NCBI RefSeq assembly: GCF_018882125.1
Contig: NZ_JACVOZ010000001.1
Location: 574,323 to 638,322, forward strand
DNA: 64,000 nucleotides
Source of the DNA: Polynucleobacter sp. AP-Melu-500A-A1
GTDB lineage: Bacteria; Pseudomonadota; Gammaproteobacteria; Burkholderiales; Burkholderiaceae
Direction: 5' to 3'
A model generated the notes under the pieces. That model saw only the letters and a list, made by a program, of their open reading frames with translations. It had not been told where the DNA came from and ran no database searches. Of this stretch, positions 17,213 to 25,640 are shown one piece after another (the first letter of the stretch is position 1; every line of letters begins with the position of its first letter). A program made the translations under genes and the position numbers.

Positions 17213-18275
17213 TATTAATGCAACCCAAGAATTAACATTTGCACAGGCGATTAATGATGCATTATTGATTGCAATGAAAATTGATCCGACCATGTTTTGC
17301 TATGGCCTGGGAATATCTGATCCTAAGACCATTTTTGGAACCACTAAAAATTTAGCCAAAGAATATGGAGATAGCAGGGTATTTGATACGCCAACTTCTG
17401 AAAATGCAATGACTGGGGTGGCTATAGGAGCAGCTATTGGCGGAATACGTTCAGTAGGCACTCATCAACGGCTCGACTTTTTTCTTTTGGCAATGGATCA
17501 ATTGATCAATTCTGCTGCGAAATGGCACTATACCTATGGTATGAGTGTACCCATCACCATTAGACTCATAGTTGGGAGAGGATGGGGACAAGGTCCAACG
17601 CATTCCCAGAATTTACAAGCGATATTTGCTCATATACCTGGCTTAAGGGTGGTAATGCCAACAACCCCACGTGATGCAAAGGGTTTATTACTTGAATCGA
17701 TATTTGATCCTAATCCAGTTATCTTCATTGAACATAGATGGCTACATAATATAAAAGGACATGTTCCTACTGGTGACTACCGAGTTTCGTTAGGAAGCGC
17801 TAATGTCGATAATGAGGGTGAGCACATTACTATTGTAGGAATGTCTTATTTAATGGCAGAGGCTCGAATAGCTATCGAATTTCTTAGGAAATTTGATATA
17901 TCGTGTGAGTTAATTGACTTACGTTCTCTAAGCCCAATCGACTGGAGTGTTATAAAGAAGTCGGTCAATAAAACTGGGCACCTATTAGTTTTAGATACTG
18001 GCTATACAACTGGTTCGATTGCAGGTGAAATTATTGCGAAGATTTCAATGGAATGTTTTGATCAATTGAAAGCAGCACCAGTTAGGCTGGCTATGCCGGA
18101 TGTACCAGAACCAGCTAGCTTTGGATTAACAAAGCGATTTTTTATAGGTGCACAAGATATTATTGGTGCAATATATAAGATATTGACACTAAATAATGTA
18201 AAAATTTTAGAAGAATCTCCCGCCGAGCCTGAGCCGCATGATACGCCCGGAAATTGGTTTAAAGGCCCCTTTTAG
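17205..18275 (+). CDS. TPP-dependent E1-type enzyme, beta subunit
   Basis: 356 residues from ATG 17205, which overlaps the alpha gene; a longer reading from 17172 is less likely. It has the transketolase pyrimidine-domain features TFAQAINDALL, the activating Glu in DTPTSENAMTGVAIGAA, and a C-terminal transketolase-C domain (LIDLRSLSPIDW and LLVLDTGYTTG). IVGRGWGQGPTHSQN corresponds to the conserved G-G-GPxHSQ loop of E1 beta chains. The pair sits between a membrane glycosyltransferase and a small unknown plus radical SAM gene, far from any central-metabolism gene, which suggests a dedicated role in making a cell-surface sugar. Confidence 0.87.
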   Translation: MHNINATQELTFAQAINDALLIAMKIDPTMFCYGLGISDPKTIFGTTKNLAKEYGDSRVFDTPTSENAMTGVAIGAAIGGIRSVGTHQRLDFFLLAMDQLINSAAKWHYTYGMSVPITIRLIVGRGWGQGPTHSQNLQAIFAHIPGLRVVMPTTPRDAKGLLLESIFDPNPVIFIEHRWLHNIKGHVPTGDYRVSLGSANVDNEGEHITIVGMSYLMAEARIAIEFLRKFDISCELIDLRSLSPIDWSVIKKSVNKTGHLLVLDTGYTTGSIAGEIIAKISMECFDQLKAAPVRLAMPDVPEPASFGLTKRFFIGAQDIIGAIYKILTLNNVKILEESPAEPEPHDTPGNWFKGPF

Positions 18276-18294
18276 AAATATGACATAGCTAAGA

Positions 18295-18633
18295 ATGGAA
18301 AATAAGTTGCAATACGCATTTATAGAAACTCCAAAGCCCTCGGTTGAATGGCATGAAATGTCTGGGGCGAATAGACTGGCAAAAATTAAAGAAACCCTAA
18401 GAAAGCATGATTTCGAAGGCAAGCTGTTAATTATCCCAATTGCCGCAAATAAAGATGGTCAAATTATCATCCGGTTTGCTGAGCCAGTTTCCGCAAGTGA
18501 AAGGGGAACTATATTATTAGATTTTGAGGAAGTATTAAAGACAGATATAGATCATTCTCTTACGGTATGGCTAGAACCCTTGGGAGATAAAAATTCATTA
18601 CGTAATTTAAGAGGGATTCAGGTAAAAGAATGA
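18295..18633 (+). CDS. Uncharacterised 112-residue protein
   Basis: I do not recognise a family. The product is soluble, with no signal peptide, membrane span or cysteine. It has a mixed composition: alternating hydrophobic strands (KLLIIPIAA, GQIIIRFAE, SLTVWLEPLG) suggest a small alpha-beta domain. It starts 19 bp after the E1 beta gene and overlaps the second radical SAM gene by 4 bp (ATGA), so its translation is coupled to that enzyme. That position suggests an accessory or partner subunit, or a small enzyme on the same pathway. Coding is supported by the operon spacing and by the domain-like composition. Confidence 0.65.
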   Translation: MENKLQYAFIETPKPSVEWHEMSGANRLAKIKETLRKHDFEGKLLIIPIAANKDGQIIIRFAEPVSASERGTILLDFEEVLKTDIDHSLTVWLEPLGDKNSLRNLRGIQVKE

Positions 18634-19769
18634 GTGCATCAGTTCAAACCCAAGAAGGTGAATTAATCCTTGATTCTCATAAATTGTCCTATCACATGGA
18701 CCGAGTTAATGCCTGGTCAGCAGGAGAAAGAATTGCTCCTGTAAGTGTTGATATGTCATTAACAAGAGCATGTGGAGCAATGTGCTCATTTTGCTATGCG
18801 ATGATGCAGGAATCACAGGCTAGAAGTAGCATCAAAGTAAATCACGCTTTAAATTTACTAGATGATTTTGCGGAGATTGGAATTAAAAGTGTATCTTTAG
18901 TTTCTGATGGCGAAAGTACGCTAGCCAAAGCATATGTCCCCTTTATTCAACATGCATCGAAGCTGGGAATTGATGTTGGCAATGCAACCAATGGATGGGA
19001 ATGGGGCCCAGAAAAAATTGAAGCAGTATTGCCATATTTAACATGGGTACGTTTCACTGTTGCAGCAGGAACACCCGAAGGTTACGCTACAGTAATGTAC
19101 AAGGGTCCTGAACATACTGAAGTCTTTGATCGTGCAATCCAAAATATTAAATATGCTGTTGATTTAAAGAGAAGAAATAACCTATCAGTAACGCTTGGTA
19201 TTCAAATGGTTTTAATGCCTCATTTGAAAGATGAAATTATCCCATTCGCTCAATTGGGCCTAGACTTAGGAGTGGATTATGCAGTAATAAAACATTGTTC
19301 AGACGATGAATCCCATACTCTAGGAATTAATTATCAAGAATATGAATCGTTGCATGGACTGCTTGAACAAGCCGAATCAATGAGTAACGATAAAACTAAA
19401 GTAATTGTGAAGTGGGATAAAATCAAAGATGGCGATAAACCCTCCTATAGTCGCTTTTATGGCCCACAATTTTTGCTGCAGATTAGTGGCAGTGGTTTGG
19501 TAGCCCCATCTGGTATGTTCTTTAATGCGCGCTACTCTAAGTTGCATATTGGTAATTTCACAGAAGAACGCTTCAAGGATATCTGGAATTCAGAACGTTA
19601 TTGGAGAGCAATGAATTATTTAGCATCCCCAGCATTTGATGCTCGCACAATGATGGGTACGCTTCCAATTCAACACTATGTGAGTGTCGCACTCGATAAT
19701 CACGCTAAAAAAATTCAATTGATTCAACCGGGGGGGGGAGTAAAGCCCCTTCATTATAATTTTTTATAA
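18630..19769 (+). CDS. Radical SAM protein, paralogue lacking SPASM cysteines
   Basis: 379 residues. The 4Fe-4S/SAM motif is CGAMCSFC (CX3CX2C, near residue 49). The N-terminus contains LDSHKLSYHMDRV, matching the block in the radical SAM protein at 9225. The fold continues through SDGESTLAK and ends in a SPASM-like segment (GLVAPSGMFF, LHIGNFTEERFKDIW) in which the usual cysteines are missing; the only cysteine outside the radical motif is in KHCSD. An auxiliary cluster is therefore unlikely. A run of nine G (19730-19738) lies 12 codons before the stop. It should act in the same pathway as the E1 enzyme and the 112-residue protein. Substrate unknown. Confidence 0.8.
   Translation: MSASVQTQEGELILDSHKLSYHMDRVNAWSAGERIAPVSVDMSLTRACGAMCSFCYAMMQESQARSSIKVNHALNLLDDFAEIGIKSVSLVSDGESTLAKAYVPFIQHASKLGIDVGNATNGWEWGPEKIEAVLPYLTWVRFTVAAGTPEGYATVMYKGPEHTEVFDRAIQNIKYAVDLKRRNNLSVTLGIQMVLMPHLKDEIIPFAQLGLDLGVDYAVIKHCSDDESHTLGINYQEYESLHGLLEQAESMSNDKTKVIVKWDKIKDGDKPSYSRFYGPQFLLQISGSGLVAPSGMFFNARYSKLHIGNFTEERFKDIWNSERYWRAMNYLASPAFDARTMMGTLPIQHYVSVALDNHAKKIQLIQPGGGVKPLHYNFL
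19730..19738 (+). repeat. Poly-G9 tract inside the radical SAM gene
   Basis: Nine consecutive G at codons about 367-369 of the radical SAM gene. Loss of one G would end the protein at once (PGGE then stop), and gain of one would replace the last residues. Such tracts slip during replication and are classic sites of phase variation, although here only the extreme C-terminus would change. Confidence 0.6.
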
Positions 19770-19801
19770 AATCCCTAAAAAATTATTTAGCGTTACATCA
19801 C

Positions 19802-20731
19802 ATGAATATATTTTCTAGGTTACAAGAAAAAATACAAACTTTAATTGAAAGTAATAGGGGAAGTAGTTTATCTTTAGTGCCAATTACCTCAATAGCCTCA
19901 CGTGTATTGTTTGAGAAGGTAAAAAGCGGGGAGAATGTACAAAAAGATATATTGTTATGCAAATATCTAATTCAAAAATCAAATCTAAATATATTTACTG
20001 TTCATGGGTATTGCATTCCTTGCAAGAAAAAAACTGAATTTATTGTTGATGGTCAATTTGGTGGAGAAGTAAAAAATGGCATTTTGAGACCTAATTGGCG
20101 TGAACGCATGGAGTGTAAGTATTGCAGAATGAATAATCGGCAAAGATTGATTGCTGGATTAATAATGCAAAAAGCTAAAAATAAAAGACTTTCCATCTAT
20201 TTTATGGAGCAAGTGACCCCAATATATCTGTGGGCTAAAAAATACTTAGGAAGCAGACATCGAATAACTGGAAGTGAATACCTTGGATATGAGTACAAGG
20301 GCGGAGAAATTATTAATGGAATTCAGCATGAGAATGTAGAAATGCTAAGTTTTAAAGATAATGAATTTGATCTGATTATTAGCAATGATGTATTTGAGCA
20401 TGTGCCAAATCCAGATATTGCTTTTAAAGAGTGCAGCAGAGTTTTGAAACCCGGAGGTGAGATGCTGGCTACTATTCCTTTTTATGATCATCATGACTAT
20501 TCAATTAAGAGAGCGATAATTGAAAATAACCAAATCGTAAACTTATTGCAACCCGAATTTCACGGCAACCCTCTATCCGAAAAAGGGGCTTTAGTTTTTA
20601 ATGATTTTGGCTGGGATTTATTATCAAACATGAAGTTAAATGGATTTAACGAAGCAAATATTGAGCTTTACTTATCTGAGAAGTATGGCCATATAGGGCA
20701 GATGCAGTTAATTTTTAAACTAGTAAACTAA
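19802..20731 (+). CDS. Class I SAM-dependent methyltransferase with N-terminal zinc-ribbon-like cysteines
   Basis: 309 residues. The first half has two C-x2-C pairs (YCIPCKKK and ECKYCRM), which together look like a zinc ribbon. The second half has the class I methyltransferase features FDLIISNDVFEHVPN and CSRVLKPGGEMLATIPF (motifs post-I to III). The glycine-rich motif I is weak: GSEYLGYEYKGG replaces a classical GxGxG. It probably methylates a sugar, perhaps as a chain cap. It ends in TAATG, one base overlapping the start of the next gene. Acceptor unknown. Confidence 0.78.
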   Translation: MNIFSRLQEKIQTLIESNRGSSLSLVPITSIASRVLFEKVKSGENVQKDILLCKYLIQKSNLNIFTVHGYCIPCKKKTEFIVDGQFGGEVKNGILRPNWRERMECKYCRMNNRQRLIAGLIMQKAKNKRLSIYFMEQVTPIYLWAKKYLGSRHRITGSEYLGYEYKGGEIINGIQHENVEMLSFKDNEFDLIISNDVFEHVPNPDIAFKECSRVLKPGGEMLATIPFYDHHDYSIKRAIIENNQIVNLLQPEFHGNPLSEKGALVFNDFGWDLLSNMKLNGFNEANIELYLSEKYGHIGQMQLIFKLVN

Positions 20732-23700
20732 TGATGAGGAATAGTATGGGTGATATTTCAGATACGCTTGACTCAAGAATTGTAGATGCTATAGGGTTTA
20801 CTCCTGAATGGATAGGTCAACCGCTTTCTTGGGTAGGACATTTGCATTTTGCAAATTTTTTGATCAAAGAATGTCGCCCTAATATTTTTGTTGAACTTGG
20901 TACGCATTCTGGAAACTCATATTTTTCGTTTTGCCAGTCCGTAAAAGAACAAGGTATTCCTACAAAGTGTTATGCGATCGATACTTGGATTGGCGATCCT
21001 CATGCTGGTGAATATGGTAATGATGTGTATGAGGAGGTTTTGGTAAATAATAAGCAGTACTCAAATTTCTCCACTCTTTTGAGAATGACTTTTGACTCAG
21101 CTATAGCTGAATTTGAAGATAAGTCAATTGATCTATTACATATCGATGGGTTACATACCTATGATGCAGTCAAGCATGATTTCGAAAGTTGGCTGCCAAA
21201 ATTAACTGAAAATGCAATTGTGCTTTTTCATGATACTCAAGTTCACTCTGCTGACTTTGGTGTTTGGAGGCTATGGCAAGAATTAAAAAATAGTTACAAG
21301 CACAATCTTGAATTTACTCACTCAAATGGATTGGGAATTTTATGTATCAACAAAAACCTAGATGAAAAAAGGTTTGAGTGGTTGTTTCAATCACCTGAAA
21401 AAGAAAACACTGTGTTCAAGTATTTTACTGAAGTGGGAAATAACTTAAGTAATTACGAAAAAGATAAATTTGTTATACAAAAACTACTTGAATTATTAAA
21501 TATAGAATTGACTTTAAAAGATGAGCAAAATGAAGTTACTAAATTTAATAAGCTCAAGATAACTATACAAAATTTACAAAGAGAATTGCGAACAAAGTCT
21601 GCATTAATGTATGAAGCAGAAAATACAAAAAATAAACTTCAAATTGACCTCCTCAATGTTATAAATTCAAGATCATGGAAAATTACTTTACCAGTTAGAG
21701 AGTTAAACAGGTGGCTCAAGTCTCCCAAACAACAACTAAATCGTTATTTAGAGCTTTTTATAAATAACCCAAAAGTTTTCCTTTCAGAAAAAAATAAAAA
21801 TAAGATTTGGAAATATATAAATGGCAGTGAATCGGGTCAATACGAGAAGCTGATTAAATCTGATGGACTAAGATTAATTGCTAAGATAGGTGGATCCAGT
21901 GAATTTAAAAAGGTAGAGCATTTGACCTTGGATCAAAGAGTAGATATTCTCTCTAAAATCCTTAAAGATCTAAACTGTAGACAATATGTGTCGTCATCTC
22001 CAATAGTGTCAATTATTATTCCAGTCTATGGGAAAATTGACTATACCCTGTGCGCCCTGTTATCGATATTTCACAACACACCAAAGAATAGCTTTGAGAT
22101 CATCGTTATAAATGATTGCTCCTTGGATGCCACTAAGGATATTCTGGAAAATATTCAAGGGATTAATTTGGTAAACAGCTTTGAAAATAAAGGCTTTATT
22201 TCATCATGTAATATTGGAGCTAGCGTTGCCAAAGGAAAATATTTATATTTCTTGAATAATGACGTTGAAGTTTTCCCTGAATGGCTGGATGTATTAGTTG
22301 AAACTTTTAAATATTTCCCTGGGACCGGTTTGGTTGGGTCCAAATTAATTTATCCTGATGGAAGATTGCAAGAGGCTGGAGGAATTATTTGGCGGGATGG
22401 TAGTGCATGGAATTTCGGGCGAAATGCAAATTCGCTCGATCCTGTATTTAATTATGCACGTGAGGTTGATTATTGTTCTGGCGCATCAATCATGATTCCT
22501 AAGAATATATTTGATTCTCTAGGTGGTTTTGATGAGCGCTATGTGCCTGCTTATTATGAAGATGTTGATATAGCATTTAAATTACGGGAAAGAGGGTATC
22601 GAGTTATCTACCAGCCACAGTCAGTTGTTATTCATTATGAAGGTGTAAGCTCAGGTACTGATATTAAATCTGGTGTTAAAGCATATCAAGAAATTAATAA
22701 AAATAAATTTTATCAACGATGGGAAAAAAAATTAGAGAATCATCAGCTGCCCGGAGAGGGTCTAGATGATGCAAAAGATAGAATGCATAAAAAACGTATA
22801 TTAGTAGTTGACAATAATACTCTAACTCCTGACCAAGATGCTGGCTCTTTGCTAATCTTTAACTTATGTGTGCTGTTGAGAGATTTAGGCTTTCAAGTTA
22901 CATTCATAGCCTCAGCAGCCATGATCAATGTAGAGAAACATACGCAAAGACTGCAAAAAGTTGGTATCGAGGTTGTATATGCTCCATATGTAAAAAATGT
23001 AGAGGAGCATTTAAAAATTTTAGGATTAAGATATCAGGTAGTAATGATGGTGCGTCCTGATTGCTTAATTAATGTCGTAGAACTAATTAAGCAATATTGC
23101 CCTGAGGCAAAATTAATTTTTCACACAATTGATCTTCATTTCATTAGGATGATGCGAGAGTCACTTACAAAGTCAAGTGACTCAATTATGAGTGATGCTC
23201 TTAAAATGAAGGCGTTAGAATTTAAGGCCGTTAATGAGGTTGATGTCACAATTGCAGTAACAAACGATGACGCAAAGGCATTGCAAAAAGAAATGCCTGA
23301 TAAAAATATTTTTACCTTAGGACTTATTTTAGAGACATATAAAAATATAAAACCATATTCCCTCCGTGAGGGTTTAGTATTTGTTGGAGGATTTTCTCAT
23401 GCACCAAATCAAGACGCTGTACTTTACTTTGTTAATGAGGTGATGCCAATGCTTTTAAAGTATCACCCTGATTTAATATTAACAATTATTGGCTCAAATA
23501 TACCAGTTGAAATTACTAAATTAGAATCTAAAAATATTAATATACTTGGATATGTAGCAAATCTGAATGAAATTTTATCTAATAAATTGGTAAACATTGC
23601 CCCATTAAGATTTGGTGCTGGAATCAAAGGCAAAATAGCAAATGCCATGACCATTGGCCTGCCCAGCGTGGTAACAAAACTAGCATCCGAAGGAATGGAT

Positions 23701-23943
23701 CTTATTGATATGGAAAATGCAATGATAGCTGATCAGCCTCATGAGATTGCACAGGCAATTGATAAGCTTATCAGGGATCCCAAACTTTGGAGTAAGCTAT
23801 CCAGTAATTCTATAGTGCATGCCCAAGCTCTTTGGGGTAGTAAATATGCATCAAGTAGATTAGTTGAGTTATTTTCCTCGATTGGAATTCCTGTTAAGGT
23901 AAGTCCCCATGATTTAAAGTTATATGATGATACTTTAGCTTAA
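20731..23943 (+). CDS. Three-domain fusion: methyltransferase, GT2 and GT4
   Basis: 1070 residues. About 1-215 is a class I methyltransferase of the Methyltransf_24 type (FVELGTHSGNSYFSF, DLLHIDGLHTYDAVKHDF, FHDTQ). About 240-310 is a coiled-coil linker ending in the NSRSWKITLPVREL block often seen next to GT2 domains. About 420-660 is a GT2 domain (SIIIPVYGKIDYT, FLNNDVEVFPEW with D-x-D-like acids, YYEDVDIAFKLRERGY). About 690-1065 is a GT4-type GT-B domain (FVGGFSHAPNQDAV, APLRFGAGIKGKIANAM). Such polymerase-like fusions can add two sugars and a methyl group, or cap and size-limit the chain. Alternative starts at ATG 20734 and 20746 change only the first residues. Confidence 0.85.
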   Translation: MMRNSMGDISDTLDSRIVDAIGFTPEWIGQPLSWVGHLHFANFLIKECRPNIFVELGTHSGNSYFSFCQSVKEQGIPTKCYAIDTWIGDPHAGEYGNDVYEEVLVNNKQYSNFSTLLRMTFDSAIAEFEDKSIDLLHIDGLHTYDAVKHDFESWLPKLTENAIVLFHDTQVHSADFGVWRLWQELKNSYKHNLEFTHSNGLGILCINKNLDEKRFEWLFQSPEKENTVFKYFTEVGNNLSNYEKDKFVIQKLLELLNIELTLKDEQNEVTKFNKLKITIQNLQRELRTKSALMYEAENTKNKLQIDLLNVINSRSWKITLPVRELNRWLKSPKQQLNRYLELFINNPKVFLSEKNKNKIWKYINGSESGQYEKLIKSDGLRLIAKIGGSSEFKKVEHLTLDQRVDILSKILKDLNCRQYVSSSPIVSIIIPVYGKIDYTLCALLSIFHNTPKNSFEIIVINDCSLDATKDILENIQGINLVNSFENKGFISSCNIGASVAKGKYLYFLNNDVEVFPEWLDVLVETFKYFPGTGLVGSKLIYPDGRLQEAGGIIWRDGSAWNFGRNANSLDPVFNYAREVDYCSGASIMIPKNIFDSLGGFDERYVPAYYEDVDIAFKLRERGYRVIYQPQSVVIHYEGVSSGTDIKSGVKAYQEINKNKFYQRWEKKLENHQLPGEGLDDAKDRMHKKRILVVDNNTLTPDQDAGSLLIFNLCVLLRDLGFQVTFIASAAMINVEKHTQRLQKVGIEVVYAPYVKNVEEHLKILGLRYQVVMMVRPDCLINVVELIKQYCPEAKLIFHTIDLHFIRMMRESLTKSSDSIMSDALKMKALEFKAVNEVDVTIAVTNDDAKALQKEMPDKNIFTLGLILETYKNIKPYSLREGLVFVGGFSHAPNQDAVLYFVNEVMPMLLKYHPDLILTIIGSNIPVEITKLESKNINILGYVANLNEILSNKLVNIAPLRFGAGIKGKIANAMTIGLPSVVTKLASEGMDLIDMENAMIADQPHEIAQAIDKLIRDPKLWSKLSSNSIVHAQALWGSKYASSRLVELFSSIGIPVKVSPHDLKLYDDTLA

Positions 23944-23954
23944 TATCTTTCATG

Positions 23955-25385
23955 TCATTTCGACTTTTTCAGGGTCATACTTCTTATTATAGGTATTATA
24001 GTAACTGGAATGTCAGCAAGATCTTCTGGAATGATGCCTTGATTTTGGTCTGATGGAAGTCTGGGTAGTCGATTCGATATAACGTGAATGATTTTTTTAA
24101 AATTATATTCTTTACAAATCCCCTCACCCAGTAATTTTGCATTTATGTAAGCTGTAAATTCATTAGTAGGCTCGTCAATATATACCGTAGATGGATAATA
24201 TATAGAAATGCTAGGACTATGTTTCGAGAAATAATTACATATCTTGTCAAAACCTTCAACATAATAATTAATATAATTAGAAACCAAACCTTCATTATTT
24301 ATTTTCGAAGATTCGGCCAATATTTTTGGCGATGCAAAATAATAGATTTGATTAAATGAAGTTGGGAGATTTATATCCTCTGGATGTGTCTGAATTGAAT
24401 ATTGGATATAGTTACAGTTTCCTCCAGCAGCTTGAATTTCTGAAGAAAGATTCTTAGCATCACTTAGTCCAACATGGTAAGTTAAGGTAACACTTCCCCC
24501 TCCAGCGCAAATCAGTTTCGCAACTACCTCTCCTATGCCTCTTGAGCCACCAATAATTAAGGCCCTTACTTTATGAAATTCATTTTTATGGACTAGTTTA
24601 GATAAATTAAATAATGATTCACTTTTTGTGGGTTGAGGGCGGAAAAAAGCTTCAATTGATGCTGAGATTAATTTCCCTTTAGCATGAAGATCAACCTTGT
24701 TGAACCGTGCATCAAAATTGGTAATCATGAAAGAGCGTACATCACTAGGCATAAATAATTGAATATTTAATGACGCAAAAAGTGAATGTAAGCCCGGGTA
24801 TTGCATGCCTACAATTTTAGAGAGAGTTGAAATTTCTAAGACAGTGTATAGCCCTAGATATTTACAAAAAAATGGAAATAAAGATTTTGCTAGTTCTATC
24901 TCACCAGATGGAATCCAATTTTGAATCTTTTCAACACTCAGATAATCAGAGGGAGATAGATTTATGGGTTCGGTTGACTTGTCAAATCGATGTTGAAATT
25001 TTAAGTCATCATAATTAATATTATCAACTGTAATTAACGAAGAAACAATGCTGATCGTAGTGACTTCTATATCGCCAGTTGCGATAGTTAGTATCTTGTT
25101 AGTATCATTCCAATAACAAGATACACTTTCATCCAGAAAAATAGGTTTTTTAAATTTACATTTATACGAAGATGGATAGATACCTATTTTTTTTATCAGT
25201 GCATCAATTGCCCACATTGAGGCATTAACTCCGTGAACAATGCAATGACCATAGAGTGTTCTTCTAGAATAGATTATATCAACATGAATGGGGTTAAAGT
25301 CACCTGATAGACGCGCAAATAAAAATTGATCATCTAAAGTAAATTTTTTAGCGCTTAGAAAAAGACCAAATTTAGAATGGCTCAT
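23955..25385 (-). CDS. MaoC-like hydratase fused to a short-chain dehydrogenase
   Basis: 476 residues. The N-terminal hotdog domain has the (R)-hydratase motif SGDFNPIHVD (Asp-x4-His) followed by GHCIVHGVNASMWA. The middle part, to about residue 265, may be a second hotdog. From about residue 275 an SDR begins: ALIIGGSRGIGEVVAKL binds the cofactor and AYINAKLLGE supplies Tyr-x3-Lys. The pair of activities resembles dehydration and reduction of 3-hydroxyacyl or 3-oxoacyl thioesters. It stands divergent from the FkbH-ACP-MBOAT genes (about 255 bp apart), so it may shape the acyl group carried by that ACP (inference). It converges with the 1070-residue gene with an 11-bp gap. Confidence 0.78.
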   Translation of the reverse strand: MSHSKFGLFLSAKKFTLDDQFLFARLSGDFNPIHVDIIYSRRTLYGHCIVHGVNASMWAIDALIKKIGIYPSSYKCKFKKPIFLDESVSCYWNDTNKILTIATGDIEVTTISIVSSLITVDNINYDDLKFQHRFDKSTEPINLSPSDYLSVEKIQNWIPSGEIELAKSLFPFFCKYLGLYTVLEISTLSKIVGMQYPGLHSLFASLNIQLFMPSDVRSFMITNFDARFNKVDLHAKGKLISASIEAFFRPQPTKSESLFNLSKLVHKNEFHKVRALIIGGSRGIGEVVAKLICAGGGSVTLTYHVGLSDAKNLSSEIQAAGGNCNYIQYSIQTHPEDINLPTSFNQIYYFASPKILAESSKINNEGLVSNYINYYVEGFDKICNYFSKHSPSISIYYPSTVYIDEPTNEFTAYINAKLLGEGICKEYNFKKIIHVISNRLPRLPSDQNQGIIPEDLADIPVTIIPIIRSMTLKKSK

Positions 25386-25640
25386 TTTTTTTAATTTTAC
25401 TTTACATACTATGAATTATCTATGTTTATCTTAAAAATCGAGATAATTATTTTACTATATCAATCAGTAAAGGTTGTTAATAGTTTTAAAAGTAGCAAGT
25501 GATGTGAAAACTCTAGAGTAAGCTTAAATTAAGGGTATGGATAAAAGATTAAAGTTATAGAAATCAAGGTCTAAAGCGCATATTTTCGACTGCAGCTATA
25601 TGATATTTTGTTATGATTGTCCAAAATAAGCTTAATTAAC

